Assembly: GCF_015670745.1 (NCBI RefSeq)
Contig: NZ_JADPCH010000012.1
Location: forward strand, 1 to 64,000
Reading direction: 5' to 3'
From: Collinsella aerofaciens
GTDB lineage: Bacteria > Actinomycetota > Coriobacteriia > Coriobacteriales > Coriobacteriaceae
Length of the DNA: 64,000 bases
In this document: piece by piece, positions 1 to 6,394 of the stretch
How the letters are laid out: the number at the start of each line of letters is the position of its first letter
Position numbering within the stretch: the stretch's first letter is position 1
Position numbers and translations under genes: made by a program
Notes under the pieces: generated by a model
Told to the model about the DNA's origin: nothing
Seen by the model: the letters and a program-made list of their open reading frames with translations, nothing else
Databases searched by the model: none

Positions 1-287
1 CATATCGTTGGGGCCAGGCCCGATTTTGCCTCTTGACAATGTCCTGCTCATATTAAAAGGAACGTCCCCAAGTGCCGCCTTCGGCAGCGATGGCAACGCC
101 ACAGGTACAAGCGCCACTTTAAGCCAGCCAAGGGAACACCGTTGTTTTGGCAACGACAGACACTATGACCCAATCCGAGGGCGCTAAAAAGACAGGAGCC
201 CCCGCTCGTGACCGCGGGTCGGGGCTGCGACAATGATGTTGAAGTGCCATAGGCGCAGCCGCGCCGCAACGAGGTTGGGAGGCTCCC
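1..287. other. Non-coding left flank with half of a split repeat element
   Basis: I see no gene here. Positions 149-159 (GGCAACGACAG) match 5073-5083 exactly, and nearby hairpin-forming sequence aligns with the 5' part of the structured element at 5054-5273. The 14 bases TATGACCCAATCCG at 164-177 are the exact reverse complement of 1672-1685, on the far side of the IS110 element. The simplest reading is that the region up to about 177 is the left half of a structured repeat that the insertion has split. A short GAACGTCCCC word at 52-64 also recurs in other intergenic repeats of the window. Confidence 0.45.
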
Positions 288-1409
288 ATGCCAAAGTATT
301 CTACCGCGTTCGGGATGGACGTCCACCTGAGGTCGACCACCGTCTGCGCCCTCGACGCGGACACCGGCGAGGCCGTGACGAGGAGGTTCCCCGGCAACCC
401 CTGGGGCGAGATCGCCGGGTGGATGGATGGGTTCCCCGGGCCGTCGCTCGCGGCCTACGAGAGCGGCTACCTCGGCTTCGCCCCGCAAAGGGAGCTCGCC
501 GGGCTCGGCGTCGAGTGCGTCGTCGCCGCGGTCTCGAAGATCCCCAGGTCGGCCGCCGACTCGGCCTCCAAGAACGACAGGAACGACGCCGCCAGGATGG
601 CCAAGGCGATACTCGCCCACGACATCTCCCCCGTATGGGTCCCCTCCCCCGAGGTCGAAGGCATCAGGGACCTCGCCGGCGCCTACGACGGGGCGACCGC
701 GCGCCTGGCGACCGCCAAGCAGCGGCTGCTCGCCTTCCTCGCAAGGCGGGGGTTCGTCTACGGCGGCACCACGCCCGCCGGCAACCCGAGGAAGTACTGG
801 ACCTACGACTTCCTGAGGTGGCTCGACAAGGTCAGGCCTGAGGACGATGGCGGGGTTCGGGCGCTCGCCGCCCTGAGGAACGAGGTCGAGGCCGCGGCGG
901 AGGCCCGGGCGGACCTGCTCTCCGAGTACAGGGCGGCCGTGGATGCCAGCCCGATCGCCGCGGAGGTGGCCGCCCTCCAGTCGATCAAGGGCTGCGCCTT
1001 CGCGCTGGCCGCAGCCTTCTCGGCCGAGGTCGGCGACTTCACGAGGTTCCGTTCCGGAAGGCAGGTCACGGCCTATTTCGGCCTCGCGCCGAGTCAGAGG
1101 TCGAGTGGCGACTCCGTGCGGCTCGGAGGCATCAGCGGTGCGGGCAACGCGCTCGTGAGGAAGCTGGCCGTTGAGGGCTCATGGTGCTACGCCGCGGCAC
1201 GGCACCAGCCGAAGCTCATGCCAAGGGACACGGGCGTGCCCCTCGAGATAAGGATGCACGGGAGGAAGGGGTCCGAGCGGCTCCTGCGGCGGCGCGAGGA
1301 GATGCTCGCCCGCGGCATGCCCGCGGCGAAGGCCAACGCGGCCACCGCGGCCGAGCTCGTGAGGTGGCTTTGGGCCCTCGGCACGATGTGCCGGGAGGGC
1401 GCGGAATAG
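288..1409 (+). CDS. IS110-family DEDD transposase
   Basis: A 373-residue recombinase of the IS110 family. The N-terminal RuvC-like DEDD domain shows D11 (GMDVH), E58 (AYESG), and D97 and D100 (KNDRNDA). A coiled middle section follows. The C-terminal Transposase_20 domain (about 230-310) carries an IKG motif and GLAPSQRSSG with the candidate nucleophile at S272/S273. ATG 288 has a GGGAGG ribosome site six bases upstream. The length fits intact family members (about 330-420 residues) and no frameshift is seen, so the gene may still be active. Known IS110 enzymes cut and join DNA with a structured bridge RNA. Confidence 0.93.
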   Translation: MPKYSTAFGMDVHLRSTTVCALDADTGEAVTRRFPGNPWGEIAGWMDGFPGPSLAAYESGYLGFAPQRELAGLGVECVVAAVSKIPRSAADSASKNDRNDAARMAKAILAHDISPVWVPSPEVEGIRDLAGAYDGATARLATAKQRLLAFLARRGFVYGGTTPAGNPRKYWTYDFLRWLDKVRPEDDGGVRALAALRNEVEAAAEARADLLSEYRAAVDASPIAAEVAALQSIKGCAFALAAAFSAEVGDFTRFRSGRQVTAYFGLAPSQRSSGDSVRLGGISGAGNALVRKLAVEGSWCYAAARHQPKLMPRDTGVPLEIRMHGRKGSERLLRRREEMLARGMPAAKANAATAAELVRWLWALGTMCREGAE

Positions 1410-1671
1410 ACATAGCCCCCGTCCCGGCGAGCCGGGCGGCCTTCGGGGATACCCCCTATTTCGCTGTGCGCGCGGAGCCCTCCGCATGCGCCTCGACAGA
1501 CTTGGGGAACCCCGCCGAAGGAATGGAGTGCGGGCCGACAGAACGGTATCCGCGGATATGAGACTGAGCCGAAGGCGTCGACGACATGCCGGGGCGGACC
1601 GGGACGGGTTCAACGGCAGGCCCCGCCGACCGATTGCAAGCGGTCGGCGGGGCCATTGTGGCTCTTGACAG
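1410..1671 (+). other. IS110 3' non-coding region, possible bridge RNA with strong hairpin
   Basis: About 260 bp without a convincing gene, GC-rich and full of self-complementary stretches. The clearest is a perfect 14-bp inverted repeat with an 8-nt loop at 1619-1632 / 1641-1654. No U-run follows it, so it is not a typical intrinsic terminator. The position, between stop codon and right end, is where IS1111-type members of the IS110 family carry their guide RNA. That function is inferred from family knowledge; I could not identify the target- and donor-binding loops. Confidence 0.35.
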
Positions 1672-1694
1672 CGGATTGGGTCATATGAGCGAAA

Positions 1695-1831
1695 GCCCGC
1701 CAGAGCGAGCAAGGTGCCTTGAAACGAGGCGGCATTGACCTTCTGGTCATGCCGCCGAAGTTGAAAGGCAGATTGCCGCTCTGGCGGGCTTGCAGCGTCG
1801 AGCAGTTGCGGCGTTTGGTAAAACGCCGCAA
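1695..1831. ncRNA. Covarying structured element, copy 1
   Basis: An outer 13-bp perfect stem pairs 1695-1707 with 1777-1789. Inside are CAAGGTG (1710-1716), TGAAACG (1720-1726), a hairpin 1728-1756 capped by TGACCTTCTGGTC, then GAAGTTGAA (1757-1765) and CAGATTG (1769-1775). TGCCT/AGGCA form a further short helix. A final hairpin 1806-1816 / 1821-1831 has the loop GGTA. Copy 2 near pyrE keeps all single-stranded words, but every stem has a different sequence that still pairs. This argues for a selected RNA (or single-stranded DNA) fold. The transcribed strand is not certain. A motif named Collinsella-1 exists in the RNA literature, but I cannot confirm identity. The element sits just past the 3' end of the lipoprotein gene. 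Confidence 0.6.
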
Positions 1832-1835
1832 CGAA

Positions 1836-2393
1836 CTAGCTCAGCATTGCATCCATCATCTCGGAGTTGACGGAGTCGTCGGCAGACCACTCGCCGTCGT
1901 CGTTGCAGGTGTACTTGAAGATAACCGTGGTCTTCCTGGGCTCGGTGGCCTTGGTCACATCGACCATAACCTGACCGGCCATCTTGTACAGCTCGTCATC
2001 GGAAGGAACCGTATCAAGCGCGGCGACCTTCTCCTGATACTGGGTGGAGAAGTCCTCGACGATCTTGTTCATAGACTTGCAGGTGATAGAGACCTCGGCG
2101 GTCGCGACACCCTTGTCCTCGTCGACCGTCACGTCGCCGATCTTGTAGTCAAAGCCCTCGAGATAGGTCTTGGCATACTCCTTGGGATCGATACCCAGCT
2201 GCTCGAACTCGTCGCCCGAAGCCTCCTCCAGACCAGAAAGGAAGTCGTCGCCACCGTTCTTGACCTCGTCAAACTGCGTCGTAAGATCCTCGGTGATGAG
2301 CTCCTCAACCGAAGGACCTCCACAGCCGGAAAGCACGACCACACATGCAACCAAGACGGCCATGAGGGGCGCAAGCAGCAGCTTCTTTTTCAT
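1836..2393 (-). CDS. Small secreted lipoprotein of unknown function
   Basis: A 185-residue protein whose first residues MKKKLLLAPLMAVLVACVVV form a signal peptide, followed by a lipobox ending LSGC at about residue 24. It should be lipid-anchored outside the membrane. The rest is acidic and Ala/Glu/Asp-rich, with alternating strand-like segments and no catalytic motif I recognise. It resembles DUF4878/DUF5105-type lipoproteins in size and layout only. The start chosen has GGGAGG eight bases upstream; an upstream extension of the frame has no such signal and would bury the signal peptide. No operon partner is evident. The gene ends directly at the structured element 1695-1831. Confidence 0.75.
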   Translation of the reverse strand: MKKKLLLAPLMAVLVACVVVLSGCGGPSVEELITEDLTTQFDEVKNGGDDFLSGLEEASGDEFEQLGIDPKEYAKTYLEGFDYKIGDVTVDEDKGVATAEVSITCKSMNKIVEDFSTQYQEKVAALDTVPSDDELYKMAGQVMVDVTKATEPRKTTVIFKYTCNDDGEWSADDSVNSEMMDAMLS

Positions 2394-2574
2394 GTTGTTC
2401 CTCCCAATGAGCGGCACTGCGCTTCCCAGACGCGGCGCACGTTGTAATAAGTAAGCCCATACTATCCACTTATGAACACCCTCGGCAACGCGAAGGCGCG
2501 GTCGGTTCGTTTTAGCGTCCGAACGGTTTGCAAGCCCACCCAACGTGCAATAAAACGCTTTCCCGCGGTGCAAT

Positions 2575-2603
2575 AAAAAAGGTGGCCGGAAAACCCGACC
2601 ACC
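2575..2603 (-). terminator. Intrinsic terminator of crr
   Basis: On the minus strand a 9-bp GC-rich stem (2595-2603 with 2581-2589) and a short loop are followed by a run of six U. It lies 26 bp past the crr stop codon. Confidence 0.9.
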
Positions 2604-2629
2604 CTCGCACAGCCTTTGGATGCCGCAGT

Positions 2630-3166
2630 TTACTTGCGGACGACCTTGACGATGGCGTCACCGGCGGCGACGGCGGACTCTGCCTCAACGGTGAGCTCGA
2701 CATCGGCAAACTCGGCGGTGTTGGACACGGCCACGACGACGCAGTCCTTGTAACCGGCAGCGGCGATCTTGGCGCGGTCGATCTTGAGTATGGGCTGGCC
2801 AGCCTTCACAACGTCGTCGGCCTTGACGAAGCCCTCGAAGCCATCGCCGTTCATGTTGACGGTATCGACGCCAACGTGCACCAGAACCTCGATGCCGCTA
2901 TCGGACTGCAGGCCCACGGCGTGACCCATGGTGACGGTCACCTTACCGTCGCAGGGAGCGTAGACCAGATCGTCCTCGGGCCACACGGCACAGCCCTTGC
3001 CCAGAACCTCGCCACCAAAGACGGGATCGGGCACGTCGGCCATCTTGATGACCTTGCCCTTGACGGGCGAGCACAGCACGTCGGCGCCGGCAGAAGCAGA
3101 GATGGAGGCCGGAGCAGCGGCAGCCGCGGGCTCAGCCTTCTTCTTGAACATATCAAACAGACCCAT
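2630..3166 (-). CDS. crr: PTS glucose-type EIIA component
   Basis: A 178-residue EIIA-Glc-type phosphocarrier. It takes phosphate from HPr and passes it to an EIIB domain during sugar uptake; in other bacteria it also serves as a carbon-status signal. H82 and H97 (in GIEVLVHVGVDTV) are 15 residues apart, exactly as H75 and H90 of the E. coli protein, and H97 is the phosphorylation site. The MGLFDMFKKK start is typical, followed by an Ala-rich linker and then SPVKGKVI. An AGGAG ribosome site precedes ATG 3166; an in-frame upstream extension is rejected. It stands alone, with its own promoter and terminator, so it probably serves several permeases encoded elsewhere. Confidence 0.93.
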   Translation of the reverse strand: MGLFDMFKKKAEPAAAAAPASISASAGADVLCSPVKGKVIKMADVPDPVFGGEVLGKGCAVWPEDDLVYAPCDGKVTVTMGHAVGLQSDSGIEVLVHVGVDTVNMNGDGFEGFVKADDVVKAGQPILKIDRAKIAAAGYKDCVVVAVSNTAEFADVELTVEAESAVAAGDAIVKVVRK

Positions 3167-3215
3167 ACGTTTTCTCCTCTTGATTAAGCGCAACGTTGTG
3201 CGCATGCCTACGGTA

Positions 3216-3244
3216 ATTATAGTGCCAAATGGTTCAAATGCTAA
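3216..3244 (-). promoter_or_regulatory. Promoter of crr
   Basis: On the minus strand a perfect -10 TATAAT (3216-3221) lies 17 bp downstream of a weak -35 TTAGCA (3239-3244), about 50 bp ahead of the crr start codon. The weak -35 suggests activator help or modest strength. Confidence 0.6.
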
Positions 3245-3653
3245 GGTGGGGACTCGAATCGCAAGCCCTTCCCGGTAGTGCTCGTGGGATGAGCATCTCC
3301 TTTGCATCGCGGTTCGATAAGCCGAGTATCGCCCACGCGCGGGACGGGCAGAAGCGGGCACGCCAAACCCGATACTTCTTTTCGCAGCGGCACCCCGCCG
3401 CCACCCCGCTCCTGGCACCTCCTGATACCTACCGAAACGTGCCAAAATAAACCCGTCCCTTTTTGGTAGGTTTGGCGAGTGTGGATTTTCGGACGCTTAA
3501 CTAACGAGCGTGGATAATCTCCCACTTTGACTTTGAGGCCGTCACCGAGCCAAAAACGGGAGATTATCCACGTTCATTTTGGATGACCCCCCCCCGTACC
3601 AAGCCGAGCTCCATGGTCAAGTAATAACGACTTCTCATCATTAGATTGTTTAC
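3245..3653. repeat. Gene-free stretch with two palindromes
   Basis: No gene seen. Two inverted repeats are present. One pairs 3427-3437 with 3460-3471 (ACCTACCGAAA against TTTTTGGTAGGT). The other pairs 3506-3523 with 3558-3575 as an 18-bp stem, GAGCGTGGATAATCTCCC. The second has a twin at 4950-5013 on the other side of the Fic gene; the two loops share CTTTGA and GCCAAAAAC. The stretch turns AT-rich towards 3653. A run of nine C at about 3589-3597 is a possible slippage site. Confidence 0.7.
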
Positions 3654-3723
3654 ATCAATTCTAATAACTATTTAATCCTTAAACTCGTTATTAGAATTGA
3701 TATGATTGGCCTAATAACGAGTT
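3654..3723 (+). promoter_or_regulatory. Promoter with overlapping palindromic operators for the Fic gene
   Basis: Two interlocked perfect inverted repeats share a central arm. ATCAATTCTAATAAC (3654-3668) pairs with 3687-3701, and AACTCGTTATTAG (3682-3694) pairs with CTAATAACGAGTT (3711-3723). The repeated half-site is CTAATAAC. A -10 TATGAT at 3701-3706, with a weak -35 near 3679-3684, lies inside the repeats, so a bound repressor would block RNA polymerase. The Fic protein carries a C-terminal winged helix and is a good candidate for its own repressor (inference). Confidence 0.7.
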
Positions 3724-3750
3724 TCCGGCACTAAAGATATGGAGGGCGCG

Positions 3751-4923
3751 ATGCAAATCGAGGAGAACGGCCAGGGAACGCTCCGCAATAATCTATCGGG
3801 GAAATTGGCTTACTATTCGTTTTTTCCAACGCCCTTGCAATCATTGAGGCAGCTAAACCTCACCGAGGAAACCTATCGCACGCTTTCCGCATGCTCACGA
3901 AAGCTTGGAGAGCTTGAAGGCATGCTCTACTTTGTTCCCAACGCCGATATGTATCTGACAATGTACGTGCGCAAAGAAGCACTCCTTTCTTCGCAAATTG
4001 AGGGAACCCAGTGCACGTTTGACGACCTACTTAGTCCATCGCAAACACAACTCCATCATAAAGATGTCGCAGACGTCGTGAATTACGTCCGTGCTGTCGA
4101 CCGCGGCGTAGAACTGCTCAAAAAGATGCCCTTGTGCACGAGACTTCTTAGGCAAGTACATGCGGTCCTGCTGGACGGAGTGCGCGGAACGGAGAAGAAT
4201 CCAGGCGAGCTGCGCTCCTCACAAAACTGGATTGGCCCCTCAGGCTGCACCATTGCAACCGCATCGTTTGTCCCTCCAAACATTGAAGATTTGAGTAACA
4301 CGCTCCAGGACCTCGAACGCTTTATCAATGAGCCTCAAGTCGAAATGGATCCGATTGTGCGGGCGGCGCTCGTCCATTACCAATTTGAAACTGCCCATCC
4401 ATTCCTAGACGGAAACGGTCGCCTGGGCAGGCTTCTCATTACACTTATGCTCATCAATGATGGCGTTCTTCATTCTTGCTTGTTCTATCCATCGTTCCAG
4501 TTCAAGAAAAATCGAAGCGAGTACTACCGGCAACTCACATCCGTAAGGGAGAGAGGCACTTACGAGGAATGGATAGAGTTTTTCTGCAACAGTCTTCTCG
4601 AAAGTGCGAAGGACTCGGTAGGGTCTTTAAAAAACCTTGTTGACCTCCATAACCGTTCCACAGCAACCATTACCGAAAATCTCGGAAGGACTGCTGCAAA
4701 CGGGCAAAGGCTGTTGGGCATTCTTGAAGAGCACCCCATCGTCGACACCGCATTCATCGCTGCCCAACTCGATATCGGCAGGAGTACCGCGAGCGCGCTC
4801 GTCAAATCATTTGAAGAATTGGGTATCCTCCGTCCGCTCGACGAGTCAAGACAGAGATACCGGCAGTACGGGTATGAAGAGTATCTTTCGATTCTCAGGG
4901 AAGACGCCGAGCCGATTAGATAG
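3751..4923 (+). CDS. Fic-domain protein, self-inhibited type, with C-terminal winged helix
   Basis: A 390-residue Fic protein, a family that usually transfers AMP from ATP to hydroxyl side chains of target proteins. The catalytic loop HPFLDGNGRLGR starts at H216. The N-terminal motif SSQIEG (S80, E84, G85) matches the inhibitory helix of class II Fic proteins, so activity should be self-restrained. Residues 310-375 form a winged helix that may bind DNA. ATG 3751 is preferred because GGAGG (3740-3744) sits correctly before it; ATG 3739 overlaps that site. The gene is AT-richer than its neighbours and flanked by two copies of one palindrome, suggesting a transferred cassette. The target protein is unknown and no antitoxin gene is adjacent. 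Confidence 0.9.
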   Translation: MQIEENGQGTLRNNLSGKLAYYSFFPTPLQSLRQLNLTEETYRTLSACSRKLGELEGMLYFVPNADMYLTMYVRKEALLSSQIEGTQCTFDDLLSPSQTQLHHKDVADVVNYVRAVDRGVELLKKMPLCTRLLRQVHAVLLDGVRGTEKNPGELRSSQNWIGPSGCTIATASFVPPNIEDLSNTLQDLERFINEPQVEMDPIVRAALVHYQFETAHPFLDGNGRLGRLLITLMLINDGVLHSCLFYPSFQFKKNRSEYYRQLTSVRERGTYEEWIEFFCNSLLESAKDSVGSLKNLVDLHNRSTATITENLGRTAANGQRLLGILEEHPIVDTAFIAAQLDIGRSTASALVKSFEELGILRPLDESRQRYRQYGYEEYLSILREDAEPIR

Positions 4924-4949
4924 GCATCGCAACCCAGGCAAATTAAAGC

Positions 4950-5013
4950 GAGCGTGGATAATCTCCCACTTTGAGCCTGCACACAGGCCAAAAACGGGAG
5001 ATTATCCACGCTC
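4950..5013. repeat. Palindrome, twin of the one at 3506-3575
   Basis: A perfect 18-bp inverted repeat pairs 4950-4967 with 4996-5013. The arms match the left twin almost base for base, while the loop is shorter (28 against 34 nt) and only partly alike. It begins 27 bp after the Fic stop codon, so it may also end transcription, though no U-run follows. Confidence 0.85.
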
Positions 5014-5023
5014 ATTCCTGAGT

Positions 5024-5050
5024 AGTCATTTATGAACGTCCCCAATGACT
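5024..5050. repeat. AGTCATT hairpin repeat with ACGTCCCC loop
   Basis: A 7-bp stem AGTCATT/AATGACT encloses the 13-nt loop TATGAACGTCCCC. Relatives lie at 11076-11104, 29542-29568 and 38054-38090; the loop word (or its complement GGGGACGTTC) is kept while the stem changes. Here it forms the outer end of a composite with the structured element that follows. Confidence 0.75.
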
Positions 5051-5137
5051 AGTCCGGCAACGCCGATGTTTCGGCAACGACAGCGAGCGAGCCGCATTCG
5101 GAGCAAGACGACGCCGCAGGTAGAGAACGGACAGCGA

Positions 5138-5273
5138 GCGGGTCGCATTTGAGACAAGGTGACGTGAAACGAAAGGGCGCTGACCTTCTGGTCGCGCCCT
5201 TGAAGTTGAACGTCAGATTGTCCAAATGCGGCCCGCACAGCGTCGACCGGTCCGCCGTTCGGCAGAACGGCGG
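5138..5273. ncRNA. Covarying structured element, copy 2
   Basis: Same plan as 1695-1831. The outer 14-bp stem pairs 5138-5151 with 5223-5236 (one G-U). Inside are CAAGGTG, TGAAACG, a hairpin capped by TGACCTTCTGGTC (5181-5193), GTTGAA and CAGATTG. TGACG/CGTCA replaces TGCCT/AGGCA of copy 1 as a compensated helix. The last hairpin 5252-5260 / 5265-5273 has a GGCA loop where copy 1 has GGTA. Positions 5054-5137 hold a further hairpin and a partial duplication of the stem-proximal segment (GCGAGCCGCATTCG against GCGGGTCGCATTTG). The element ends 3 bp from the pyrE stop codon, so it would be transcribed in the pyrE 3' UTR if made from the minus strand. Confidence 0.6.
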
Positions 5274-5276
5274 AAC

Positions 5277-5957
5277 CTACTTGACTCCGTACTGCTCGTA
5301 GTAGGCGTCGATGGCGGTCTTGAGCTCGTCGTCGATGACAACCTTGCCGTCGATCTCGTGGTTGTAGAGGGTCTCGACGACCTCAGCCATGGAGACGATG
5401 CTCGCGACGGGGAAACCGTACTTGGCCTCGATCTCCTTCTGCGCGGTGGTCACACCGCCCTTGCCGACCTCCATGCGGTTGAGGGACACGATCAGGCCCT
5501 TGATCTCGACATCGGCAGCAGCCTTGACCTTGGGATAGGTCTCGTCGATGGACTTGCCGCTGGTGGTAACGTCCTCGACCATGACCACACGGTCGCCGTC
5601 CTTGGGCTCATAACCCAGCAGGTTGCCCTTATCGGCACCGTGGTCCTTGGCCTCCTTGCGGTCGCAGCAGTACTTGACCTCCTTGCCGTACAGCTCGTGG
5701 TAGGCAATTGCGGTCACGACGGCCAGCGGAATACCCTTGTAGGCCGGTCCAAACAGCACATCAAAGTCGTCGCCAAAGTTATCGTGGATGGCCTGGGCGT
5801 AATACTCGCCCAGCTTCTTGAGCTGATAGCCCGTCACGTAAGCGCCGGCGTTCATAAAGAACGGGGACTGACGGCCGCTCTTGAGCGTAAAGCTGCCGAA
5901 CTTAAGGACGTCGGACTCGACCATAAACTTGATGAACTCTTGCTTGTAAGCCTCCAT
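5277..5957 (-). CDS. pyrE: Orotate phosphoribosyltransferase
   Basis: A 226-residue cytosolic enzyme that joins orotate to PRPP to give OMP, the fifth step of pyrimidine synthesis. The PRPP-binding signature VVMVEDVTTSGKS is clear near residues 120-132, and the N-terminal part has the family's FGSFTLKSGRQSPFF motif. The length is normal. ATG 5957 has an AGGAG site (cgagaggagcccgc). It appears monocistronic: no other pyr gene is adjacent, and a structured element sits directly after the stop codon. Confidence 0.95.
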   Translation of the reverse strand: MEAYKQEFIKFMVESDVLKFGSFTLKSGRQSPFFMNAGAYVTGYQLKKLGEYYAQAIHDNFGDDFDVLFGPAYKGIPLAVVTAIAYHELYGKEVKYCCDRKEAKDHGADKGNLLGYEPKDGDRVVMVEDVTTSGKSIDETYPKVKAAADVEIKGLIVSLNRMEVGKGGVTTAQKEIEAKYGFPVASIVSMAEVVETLYNHEIDGKVVIDDELKTAIDAYYEQYGVK

Positions 5958-6083
5958 GCGGGCTCCTCTCGTAATCGCGTACGTGCCTTCCAGTTTAGCG
6001 CAGGCGAAGCGTCGATGCGGGCGCGCTTTGGGGCCACGGCATTCTGTAAAGGCTTTGTCAGGGGGAATGGTTTTCCGAACAAT

Positions 6084-6116
6084 GGGGTTGACATGTCAAA
6101 CCCCCTCATCAAGAAT
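6084..6116 (+). promoter_or_regulatory. Promoter and palindromic operator ahead of the mgtA leader
   Basis: A consensus -35 TTGACA (6088-6093) lies 17 bp before a weak -10 AAGAAT (6111-6116). The -35 is embedded in a perfect 12-bp palindrome TTGACATGTCAA flanked by GGGG and ACCCC (6084-6104), which looks like a repressor site. Transcription from here would give a leader of about 270 nt before mgtA. Confidence 0.55.
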
Positions 6117-6183
6117 ACGGGCGGATTAAAAAGGGGTACGAGATACCCAAAGCGCGCTGCGCTCAGCCTTTAGGAGGTGTGCC

Positions 6184-6255
6184 ATGGAAGGCAGTCCTAG
6201 TCGAAAAACCTGCATGTCGCCCTCGGCACGCCGCGAGGACTCCGCACACGCATAA
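6184..6255 (+). CDS. Possible 23-residue leader peptide before mgtA
   Basis: A short frame MEGSPSRKTCMSPSARREDS plus three residues, preceded by a good ribosome site (AGGAGG seven bases before ATG). It lies inside the mgtA leader, and its middle overlaps the 5' arm of a long-range stem. Proline-containing leader peptides control mgtA leaders in enterobacteria (mgtL). The present frame has two prolines and an Arg-rich end but no detectable similarity, so a role as attenuator peptide is only a suggestion. Confidence 0.35.
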   Translation: MEGSPSRKTCMSPSARREDSAHA

Positions 6256-6346
6256 ACGCCACCGGCAGATCGCCAAAACCACCGCAAAGGCGCGCTGCAC
6301 CCTTTGTGGGCTCAAGAGCTTGACGTGAGCGACATCTAGGTTTTTT
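6204..6346 (+). promoter_or_regulatory. Structured mgtA leader with terminator-like long-range stem
   Basis: AAAAACCT-gc-ATGTCGC (6204-6220) pairs with GCGACAT-ct-AGGTTTTT (6329-6345): 15 pairs around a 2x2 internal loop, with the 3' arm running into six U. It closes over about 108 nt containing a small hairpin at 6221-6238 and a CCACCGCAAAGG/CCTTTGTGG hairpin (6279-6310). This shape can act as an attenuator. I do not see the conserved words of the M-box Mg2+ riboswitch, so the ligand, if any, is unknown. Confidence 0.4.
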
Positions 6347-6394
6347 GAAGCAAATACGACACGTACGCTAACTCCCCTCAACAAGGAGGACCCT

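Larger units (their letters stand above)
178..1671 (+). mobile_element. IS110-family insertion sequence (approximate ends)
   Basis: The element holds one IS110-type transposase gene with about 110 bp of non-coding DNA before it and about 260 bp after it. IS110 elements lack classical terminal inverted repeats, so the ends are only inferred. They are placed just inside the complementary 14-mers at 164-177 and 1672-1685, on the assumption that the element landed in the loop of a hairpin; IS110 elements are known to target REP-like palindromes. The longer non-coding stretch lies 3' of the gene, as in the IS1111 subgroup. It contains the strong hairpin 1619-1654 and may encode the bridge RNA that guides target choice in this family. 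Confidence 0.6.

Noticed and set aside
30-1670. CTCTTGACA at 30-38 and 1662-1670 as a target-site duplication of the IS
   Set aside because: IS110 elements do not normally make such duplications, and the left copy lies far outside the likely element end; nine bases could match by chance.
6184-6346. M-box (ykoK) Mg2+ riboswitch before mgtA
   Set aside because: The invariant M-box words are not present; only a generic long-range stem is seen.
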